Assembly: GCA_014377155.1 (NCBI GenBank)
Contig: JACMQD010000285.1
Coordinates: 1 to 9,485, forward strand
Source of the DNA: Herminiimonas sp.
Lineage (GTDB): Bacteria; Pseudomonadota; Gammaproteobacteria; Burkholderiales; Burkholderiaceae
Direction: 5' to 3'
Length of the DNA stretch: 9,485 bases
Made by a program: the position numbers and the translations under genes. Of this stretch, positions 1 through 5,679 are shown piece after piece (the stretch's first letter is position 1; each line of letters opens with the position of its first letter). Below the pieces are notes generated by a model. The model was given only the letters and a program-made list of their open reading frames with translations, was not told the origin of the DNA and searched no databases.

Positions 1-590
<590 letters not shown>

Positions 591-643
591 CGCCTGGCGA
601 CCCCGGGTCGGTCGAACGGCGCGTAACGGATCGCACACGGCGC

Positions 644-2632
644 TCAGCCGGCGTGCGCCAGTTCGATCGTGCCGTTCCACATCGCGCCCAACGGCCCTTG
701 CCGACGGTCGACGAACAAGCTGTTGCCGGGAATTTTCTTGGCCTGTTTCTTTGCGTCTGCCGCTGCCGTGGCAATCTGACGATGGGAGAAAAACTGGCCG
801 GGATCGACCTTCACGATTCCTAATGAGAGCGTTATCAGCGAGTGAAACACCTTGTTGCCCTGGCGGTCCTCGCTCAGGTAGCCGCCCTGGTCGCTATCGG
901 CGGGATTAAAGAAATCCGGGATCGCGAGGGCGAACGCATCGAGCAGGTCGCGGCAGCGCTGTTCCCAGTCTTCGCTCTGAAACAGGACGATGAAATCGTC
1001 GCCGCCGATATGTCCAACAAAGTCCCGGTCCGGATCGCAATGGCCGGCGAGGATGCGTCCGGTCAGTTGCAAGACGTCGTCGCCTTTACGATAGCCGTAG
1101 ACATCGTTGAAGGGCTTGAAATGATCGAGATCGACATAGCAGGTACAAAAGCGCGCACCGCTCTGGAGCAGGCGGTCGATATGCTCATTGATCGGCACGT
1201 TGCCGGGTAACAGCGTGAGCGGATTGGCATAGCGGGCCGCGCTGATTTGCATTTGCGTGAGTTCCCGCATCAGGTCATGACCGGTACCCATTCCCAAGTA
1301 GTGTCCCTGGTCGGTGATGATAAAGCCGTTGAACAGGTGATGGCGATCCGCATCGACGACAGTCTGGCTCAGGTCTTGCAAGTTGGTGTTCTTGTCGGTG
1401 ATGAGGGGCTCGGCATCCATGAACAGGGTGCAGGATTTTTTGCCATACAGTTCGCGCAGATAGGGCCGGGCGAAGCGGTCGATCAGGTTGGCGCGTGTGA
1501 TCAGGCCGACCGGCATGCCATTGCTGACCACAGGCAGCACGGCCAGTGCGGCATCACCACTGAAAATGTCATAGACCCGGTTGTTATTCATCTCCGGCGA
1601 CACGCTGGCGACGGTGCGCAGTAGTTTCAAGGCCGTGGCAAGTTTCGGTCCGAAGCTGTTTTCGTGCGGGTACACCGACACGCCATTGCGCCGCAGCGTC
1701 TTGTCGACGTCGGCGGATAAGGTGATCGCAGGCGCCGGATGCGGCCGCGCGATATGGTAGCCCTGGCCGCAGGCCACGCCGAGGTCGCGAATCATCAGCA
1801 GTTCGGCTTGGGTTTCGATGCCTTCGGCGATCACCAACGTGCCGGACTTTTCAGCGATTTCCTGGATAGACCGCACGAACTGCATTTTCACCGGGTCGTG
1901 GTTAATGCCCTGAATGAAGTGCATGTCGATCTTGACGTATTCGGGTCGCAGTTCCGACCATAGTCGCAACGAAGAAAATCCTTCGCCGAGGTCGTCGATC
2001 GCGATCCGGAAGCCCATCTCGCGATAATGCATTACCGCTTCGCGCAACAGCTCGTAGTCATAGGTCGGCTGATTCTCGGTCAATTCGATGATCACCCGTG
2101 CGGGATTAATACCGAGGTTGGCGATGTAATCCAGCGTCTCGCCATGCTTGACGTCCGGCTGCAGCAGGCATTCCGGACTGACATTGAGGAACAGCTTGCC
2201 CGGTAGTTTCAGTTCGGCGAAACGCTCCAGCGTAATGCGGCGACACAGATGCTCGACCTCGACTGTCATGTTGTTGGCGCGCGCCACCTTGAACAGGTTT
2301 AGTGGCGAATGTAGCGGGCTGTCTGACGGGCCGCGGATCAGTCCTTCATAGCCCAGGATCTCGCCGTTGTGCATCTGGATGATGGGCTGAAATAGCGGAT
2401 GCAACTGACGTTTTTCGACGATCTCTTTCAAGCGTGTTGCCAACATGATGTTTTTGCTCTCGGGCAGGTTTGTTTCGGTATGTACCAAGCTCGCAGCGGT
2501 CTGATGCTTGTACGTATTCGTCATCTGCCTCGGAGCGGAGCCGATCTGCTGCATCGCGTTGGCGCTCGTGCCGTCAGCGTCGTTCGACGCGTCGCCAAAA
2601 TTGATTGGGCCTGCCAGTGCGGTTGCAATCAC
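644..2632 (-). CDS. EAL-CBS-GGDEF cyclic-di-GMP signalling protein
   Basis: Probable cytosolic cyclic-di-GMP turnover enzyme or receptor; no membrane segment or signal peptide is seen. Domains, numbered from the GTG at 2632: EAL phosphodiesterase at about 75-300 with EGLIRG (96-101), NVSP (150-153), ELTEN (183-187), IDDLGEGFSS (212-221), K234, AEGIET (269-274) and GYHIARP (291-297), so the metal- and substrate-binding acidic residues look complete although the signature is EGL rather than EAL. A CBS-pair-like region follows at about 330-455 (repeated VLPVVSNGMPVGLIT and GFIITDQGHYLGMGT strands). The GGDEF domain at about 470-640 has GGDDF at 543-547. No RxxD inhibitory site precedes it. The start is uncertain: GTG 2632, ATG 2524 and ATG 2446 are in frame. 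The first 62 residues are not recognisable, and ATG 2446 begins just before the conserved LHPLFQPI, so the true protein may be about 600 aa. None of the three has a convincing Shine-Dalgarno sequence. Confidence 0.92.
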   Translation of the reverse strand: MIATALAGPINFGDASNDADGTSANAMQQIGSAPRQMTNTYKHQTAASLVHTETNLPESKNIMLATRLKEIVEKRQLHPLFQPIIQMHNGEILGYEGLIRGPSDSPLHSPLNLFKVARANNMTVEVEHLCRRITLERFAELKLPGKLFLNVSPECLLQPDVKHGETLDYIANLGINPARVIIELTENQPTYDYELLREAVMHYREMGFRIAIDDLGEGFSSLRLWSELRPEYVKIDMHFIQGINHDPVKMQFVRSIQEIAEKSGTLVIAEGIETQAELLMIRDLGVACGQGYHIARPHPAPAITLSADVDKTLRRNGVSVYPHENSFGPKLATALKLLRTVASVSPEMNNNRVYDIFSGDAALAVLPVVSNGMPVGLITRANLIDRFARPYLRELYGKKSCTLFMDAEPLITDKNTNLQDLSQTVVDADRHHLFNGFIITDQGHYLGMGTGHDLMRELTQMQISAARYANPLTLLPGNVPINEHIDRLLQSGARFCTCYVDLDHFKPFNDVYGYRKGDDVLQLTGRILAGHCDPDRDFVGHIGGDDFIVLFQSEDWEQRCRDLLDAFALAIPDFFNPADSDQGGYLSEDRQGNKVFHSLITLSLGIVKVDPGQFFSHRQIATAAADAKKQAKKIPGNSLFVDRRQGPLGAMWNGTIELAHAG

Positions 2633-2825
2633 GGTGATTCTTTTTCATTTAATGCCCGTCCGCTTGAAGAATGCAGATCTGGTGCTGGTTTTTATCCTTT
2701 CCCGGTATGGTAATGGTCATTTGTTACCGCATAATGATATACGGCAATATTTATAGAAACGGTCTTGCCGCATCGGTCGCGGGATGCTTTGCCGGGCGCA
2801 TACATTCTTTCGTACATTTCGGGGT

Positions 2826-2853
2826 TTGTCAGAATGCGAACGTCTGCTATAAT
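2826..2853 (+). promoter_or_regulatory. Sigma-70 promoter of tRNA-Ser
   Basis: TTGTCA (2826-2831), a 16-base spacer and a perfect TATAAT (2848-2853) form a near-consensus promoter. Transcription should begin near 2860, about 40 bases before the mature tRNA. Its strength and position suit a stable-RNA gene. There is no other gene for it to serve before the tRNA. Confidence 0.8.
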
Positions 2854-2864
2854 TTTGTGCTTGG

Positions 2865-2887
2865 CTGTAGCACGTTGCACGCTACAG
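2865..2887 (+). repeat. Inverted repeat CTGTAGC/GCTACAG in the tRNA leader
   Basis: CTGTAGC (2865-2871) and GCTACAG (2881-2887) are perfect 7-base arms around a 9-base spacer. They lie just after the predicted transcription start of tRNA-Ser and 13 bases before the mature 5' end. In RNA this would be a hairpin in the pre-tRNA leader. The arm shares its TGTAGC core with the repeat array at 8259-8404, which may be chance. Function unknown. Confidence 0.6.
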
Positions 2888-2900
2888 TTCGACCGAATCA

Positions 2901-2991
2901 GGAAAGGTGGCAGAGTGGTCGAATGCGCTGGACTCGAAATCCAGTGTACGTCTTTGGCGTACCGTCGGTTCGAATCCGACCCTTTCCGCCA
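2901..2991 (+). tRNA. tRNA-Ser (anticodon CGA), with encoded CCA
   Basis: The acceptor stem GGAAAGG (2901-2907) pairs with CCTTTCC (2981-2987); the discriminator G is at 2988 and CCA is encoded at 2989-2991. The anticodon stem CTGGA/TCCAG encloses the loop CTCGAAA, giving anticodon CGA, which reads UCG serine codons. A long class II variable arm (GTACG ... CGTAC around 2946-2962) is the identity feature of tRNA-Ser. The T arm TCGG-TTCGAATCCGA is canonical. The tRNA is complete even though an integrase gene follows immediately, as expected when an element inserts into the 3' end and carries a copy that restores the gene. Confidence 0.97.
2964..2991 (+). other. Probable attL (integration site in tRNA-Ser 3' end)
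   Basis: Inference from context: a P4-type tyrosine integrase starts about 165 bases downstream of a tRNA-Ser gene and reads away from it, and such integrases normally recombine within the T-arm and acceptor end of their adjacent tRNA. The exact core cannot be set, because the matching copy (attR) is not found between here and the right edge. The coordinates cover the T arm to the CCA and are approximate. Confidence 0.5.
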
Positions 2992-3010
2992 ATAACACCG
3001 CAAACAACAG

Positions 3011-3084
3011 CAAAGTTTGCCTAAAAGCCCTTAAGTAATCAACGACTTAGGGGTTTTTTTACGTCCATAGCGTCAAAGTTTGCC
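3011..3084 (+). repeat. Direct repeat CAAAGTTTGCC, two copies
   Basis: The 11-mer CAAAGTTTGCC occurs at 3011-3021 and 3074-3084, 63 bases apart, on either side of the terminator. The first copy also makes a GCAAAC/GTTTGC inverted pair (3000-3005 with 3015-3020), and the second overlaps a CGTCAAA at 3071-3077. They lie between the attachment site and the integrase start, where integrase or excisionase sites are expected. That role is an inference. Confidence 0.5.
3023..3060 (+). terminator. Intrinsic terminator after tRNA-Ser
   Basis: AAAAGCCCTTAAGT (3023-3036) and ACTTAGGGG plus T residues (3045-3058) form a stem of about 14 pairs including two G-T pairs, with an 8-base loop and a run of seven T at 3054-3060. 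It should end the tRNA transcript and insulate the integrase from the tRNA promoter. Confidence 0.8.
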
Positions 3085-3113
3085 CATATGCAGCAAGTAT
3101 TTTTGGCGGTATA

Positions 3114-3156
3114 TTTGACGGTACCCCTACATACCGTCAAAGCGGATACCGTCAAA
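3114..3156 (+). repeat. TACCGTCAAA repeats: 10-bp palindrome plus extra direct copy
   Basis: TTTGACGGTA (3114-3123) and TACCGTCAAA (3132-3141) are a perfect 10-bp inverted repeat with an 8-base spacer. A third, direct copy of TACCGTCAAA at 3147-3156 directly abuts the integrase ATG, and the shorter core CGTCAAA occurs again at 3071-3077. The array overlaps the expected promoter and ribosome-binding region of the integrase gene. It could hold arm-type integrase sites or an operator for autoregulation. The sequence shows the repeats; the role is inferred. Confidence 0.7.
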
Positions 3157-4419
3157 ATGCCAAAACTCGCCGTTCCACTCGCTGATATTCAGGTCAAGAA
3201 TGCCAAGGGCAAGGACAAGCCCTACAAGCTGGCGGACGGCGGCGGCCTGTATCTCTTGGTCAATACAGACGGCGCGAGGTATTGGCGCATGGATTACCGG
3301 ATCGGCGAGAAGCGCAATACGCTTGCGTTCGGCAAGTATCCAGAAATCACCCTGGTACAAGCGAGGAAACGTCGCACCGAGGCGCGCGAGCTAATCACGG
3401 CTGGAACCGACCCAGCGCATGACCGCGACCAGAAAAACGCGCTATCCGCCGATGCAGCCGCCAACACGTTTGAGAAGCTGGCGCGGGAATGGCACGCCAA
3501 CAAAGCTAGCCACTCGTGGCAACCACAGACGATCCAGCAGAATTTACGCTCGCTCGAAAAAGACCTGTTCCCGTTGATCGGCCATTTGCCCATATCGACC
3601 ATTAAGGGAAAAATCATGCTGGAGGCGTTACAGCAAATCGAGAAAAGGGGTGCGCTGGAGATCACCAAGCGCGTTTCAATCCTCGCCAGTGGCGTATTCA
3701 AATATGCCGTCACTAAGGAACTGATCGAGTACGACCCGATACCGGCATTGCGGGGCGAGTTGAAACCACGGGCCAAAGAACACCATGCAGCGATCACCGT
3801 TACCGAGTTGCCAGAGTTCTTGAAGGCATTGCACAAGAACGAAGGGCGCATGTACCACCCGAACCGTATTGGCTTGCGCCTAATGATGCTGACGTTCGTT
3901 CGCACCAGTGAATTGATCGAAACCCCATGGTCAGAAATCGATCTGGAAAACGAACAATGGGTTATCCCGTGGCAGCGTATGAAAATGGGTAAGCGCAAGG
4001 TCAAGCCGCGCAAGGCGGATCATCATCCATTCTTGCCACGTCAGGGATGGGCGCTATTGCGCGAGCTTCACCAGCACACCGGCGGCAGCAAATATCTGTT
4101 TCCAAACCAGCGCGACCATGAAACGCCGGTTAGTAACGGAATGATCCTGGCGGCATTGAAGCGCATGGGGTACGGCGGCAAGATGACCGGCCACGGGTTC
4201 CGGTCGCTGGCAAAGGGTATATTGAAAACCTTGGGCTATCCGGTGGATCGGATCGAGTTGCAGCTATCGCACGCCTCGGGCGAAGCCTACGGCGGCGCGT
4301 ATGACCGCGAGGCGTTTTTGGAGGAGCGCAAGGCGATGATGCAGCACTATGCTGACTACCTGGAACAGGTCGAGCGCGGTAACGTCATCATCGCAGATTT
4401 CGGCAAGACAGCAGCCTGA
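3157..4419 (+). CDS. P4-type tyrosine recombinase (integrase)
   Basis: Site-specific recombinase expected to insert and excise this element at the adjacent tRNA-Ser. The 420-aa length is usual for the family. From the N terminus: an arm-DNA-binding domain of the DUF4102 type (KPYKLADGGGLYLLV at 21-35), a core-binding helical domain at about 103-200, and a catalytic domain at about 210-400. Catalytic residues visible: R249 in TFVRTSEL, a lysine in the 276-286 hairpin, H346 and R349 in TGHGFRS, H372 in LSHAS, and the nucleophile Y382 in AYDREAFLEE. The set looks intact, so the enzyme is probably active. The ATG at 3157 is chosen over the in-frame ATG at 3088 because family proteins begin just before this conserved region, and because codons from 3088 would be made of the repeat array. 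No good Shine-Dalgarno precedes it, so expression may be low or controlled. Confidence 0.95.
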   Translation: MPKLAVPLADIQVKNAKGKDKPYKLADGGGLYLLVNTDGARYWRMDYRIGEKRNTLAFGKYPEITLVQARKRRTEARELITAGTDPAHDRDQKNALSADAAANTFEKLAREWHANKASHSWQPQTIQQNLRSLEKDLFPLIGHLPISTIKGKIMLEALQQIEKRGALEITKRVSILASGVFKYAVTKELIEYDPIPALRGELKPRAKEHHAAITVTELPEFLKALHKNEGRMYHPNRIGLRLMMLTFVRTSELIETPWSEIDLENEQWVIPWQRMKMGKRKVKPRKADHHPFLPRQGWALLRELHQHTGGSKYLFPNQRDHETPVSNGMILAALKRMGYGGKMTGHGFRSLAKGILKTLGYPVDRIELQLSHASGEAYGGAYDREAFLEERKAMMQHYADYLEQVERGNVIIADFGKTAA

Positions 4420-4454
4420 CCAGTTTAACCATGCCTACCGCGACGGCGGGAAAA

Positions 4455-4510
4455 CGGAGTTTGCCCCTTTACTCCGCTGGCACGGTTTCCGATTCAAAGG
4501 GGAAAGGGGC
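4455..4510 (+). promoter_or_regulatory. Possible RNA switch masking the next gene's ribosome-binding site
   Basis: GCCCCTTT (4463-4470) is perfectly complementary to AAAGGGGC (4503-4510), which contains the purine-rich ribosome-binding site of the gene starting at 4514, and also matches AAAGGGG at 4496-4502. A competing hairpin CGGAGT/ACTCCG (4455-4460 with 4471-4476) places the CCCCTTT stretch in its loop. The pairings are seen; regulation is inferred, and chance pairing is possible. Confidence 0.3.
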
Positions 4511-4513
4511 GGT

Positions 4514-5314
4514 ATGGAAGAGTCGATATTTAAAAATTTTAATCCTGAACAAATGCAATATGAATTGAACTGCAAGACCCCATTCGGAATTGCGCCTAAT
4601 TTGCATATGATGATTAGCCAGGCTGTATTGTCGTGCTCCAAATGGACAGTCGATGAAGTGTCTCACTGCCGAAGTAACCAGCGGTTATCAAACGCAGGGT
4701 TTGCAGAACTTTTCAAAGAAATCAATTATTTGGCAGAAATCGGTTTTGATAATAGGGCAACATATCTCTTTCTCGAGCTGGATGGTGCGCGTGCCGAACA
4801 TATGGATTTGGATGAGCACCCTATAAACGAGTGGGCTATTCATGGTATGGAATGTAGCGGTAGGCAGGAAGCTACAGAGGCGCAAATATATGCTTTTACT
4901 TGCTTAAAAATCATTGATTTTGCAATGACTGATGCCGTGAATGATGGGATTAATCTAACGTTCATCGAATCATTAGCCGAGGCCGCATTTTATTTGAGCT
5001 ATGCGCGTGATGCTGATGCCAATGAATCGGTGAAGTTCGTCAGGAACGGGACGACCTTAAACATGGAAAGTCAATTCAGGGATCGACAAAGAAACATTGC
5101 TTTGAAAGGAGCGACAAATCGCCATGCCGTCGACCCGAAACAAAGGGATAAAAAATTTGTTTTCGAGTGTTGGACAGATTGGCAGGTCAAGCCTGAGCAA
5201 TATAAAGGAAAGGCTGATTTTGCGCGTAGCATGGTCGATAAATGTGAGCATTTAGAGAGTACGAAAGTTATCGAGGATTGGTGTCGGGCATGGGCGGGGT
5301 CGCAAAAAGTGTAG
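4514..5314 (+). CDS. Unrecognised 266-aa protein, possible island cargo
   Basis: I do not recognise this family. ATG 4514 is preferred because GGAAAGGGG lies just upstream; the frame is open further back, but that part overlaps the integrase gene. The protein is soluble, with no signal peptide or membrane helix. Visible segments: an N-terminal alpha/beta-looking part (about 1-110, including FAELFKEINYLAEIGF and YLFLELDG), a middle helical part (about 120-170, ATEAQIYAFTCLKIIDFAM ... ESLAEAAFYLSYARDAD), a basic linker (about 190-210, RDRQRNIALKGATN), and a C-terminal helical domain (about 215-262) with paired aromatic residues, FVFECWTDWQ ... YKGKADFARSM ... VIEDWCRAW. That C-terminal pattern looks like a small DNA-binding fold, an inference only. 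The gene is clearly more AT-rich, with A/T-ending codons, than the genes on either side, which suggests separate acquisition. It sits between integrase and replication genes, a usual place for cargo such as phage defence. Confidence 0.75.
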   Translation: MEESIFKNFNPEQMQYELNCKTPFGIAPNLHMMISQAVLSCSKWTVDEVSHCRSNQRLSNAGFAELFKEINYLAEIGFDNRATYLFLELDGARAEHMDLDEHPINEWAIHGMECSGRQEATEAQIYAFTCLKIIDFAMTDAVNDGINLTFIESLAEAAFYLSYARDADANESVKFVRNGTTLNMESQFRDRQRNIALKGATNRHAVDPKQRDKKFVFECWTDWQVKPEQYKGKADFARSMVDKCEHLESTKVIEDWCRAWAGSQKV

Positions 5315-5348
5315 TTCTGCAAGCAAGATGAGTATCGTGCAAGCAGAA
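5315..5348 (+). repeat. Two TGCAAGCA copies 20 bp apart, possible operator
   Basis: TGCAAGCA occurs at 5318-5325 and 5338-5345, exactly 20 bases apart (about two helical turns), framed by TTCTGC (5315-5320) and GCAGAA (5343-5348) as an inverted pair. It lies in the 134-base gap before the AlpA-like regulator. Spaced copies in front of a regulator-led operon suggest an operator. I could not find a convincing -35/-10 pair in the same gap. Confidence 0.35.
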
Positions 5349-5448
5349 TGCGCAGCCTGCCAGCACAAGAGTTTTATTAATTCCATTGAAAAACTATCTT
5401 TGCAGCAATCCGTCGATTCTTGGCGGTAACCCGCTTAGATAGGCAATC

Positions 5449-5679
5449 ATGGCACACGAAACCACAGTACCCAGCAAGACACTACCAGCGGACGGAATGA
5501 GCCGCTGGAATCAAATCCTTCCATTCTCACCATTCAGCCGCGAGAAGTTCCGCCAGTTGGTTATTGCTGGCAAGGCACCGCAGCCGGTCAAGTTCTCCGA
5601 ACGCTGCACCGCTTATTCAAATCGCGAGCTTCACAAGTTCTTTGCTGACCCGCTGAACTACACGGCAGAGGTCAAATGA
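5449..5679 (+). CDS. AlpA-family helix-turn-helix regulator
   Basis: Small (76 aa) DNA-binding protein of the AlpA/MerR-like group found in P4-like satellites and islands, where it activates or represses element genes or helps excision. The recognition core is at about 17-66: GMSRWNQILPFSPFSREKFRQLV is the first helical pair and recognition helix, followed by the wing AGKAPQPVKFSERCTAYS and the last helix NRELHKFFADP. The typical proline-rich PQPVKF strand is present. The ATG at 5449 has only a weak AGG upstream. The gene heads a tight operon: its TGA (5677-5679) overlaps the ATG (5676) of the primase-helicase gene, which points to translational coupling. It probably controls this operon or the integrase, which is inferred from family context. 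Confidence 0.85.
   Translation: MAHETTVPSKTLPADGMSRWNQILPFSPFSREKFRQLVIAGKAPQPVKFSERCTAYSNRELHKFFADPLNYTAEVK

Noticed and set aside
600..620. GC-rich palindrome near CGACCCCGGGTCG as a terminator between serS and the minus-strand gene
   Set aside because: The loop is only about one base and there is no T-run on either strand.
2671..3024. Open frames on both strands across the tRNA-Ser gene
   Set aside because: They read through a clear tRNA and its promoter; the minus-strand WRKGSDSNRR-type peptide is a usual antisense-tRNA artefact.
3088..3156. Upstream ATG for the integrase at 3088
   Set aside because: The added 23 residues come from the repeat array and do not match the family start; ATG 3157 does.
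3294..4013. 239-codon minus-strand frame over the integrase
   Set aside because: Shadow of the integrase reading frame with no recognisable domain; the integrase motifs are unambiguous.
5371..5448. Promoter with TTGAAA at 5386 for the AlpA operon
   Set aside because: No acceptable -10 hexamer at 15-19 bases, so I do not call it.
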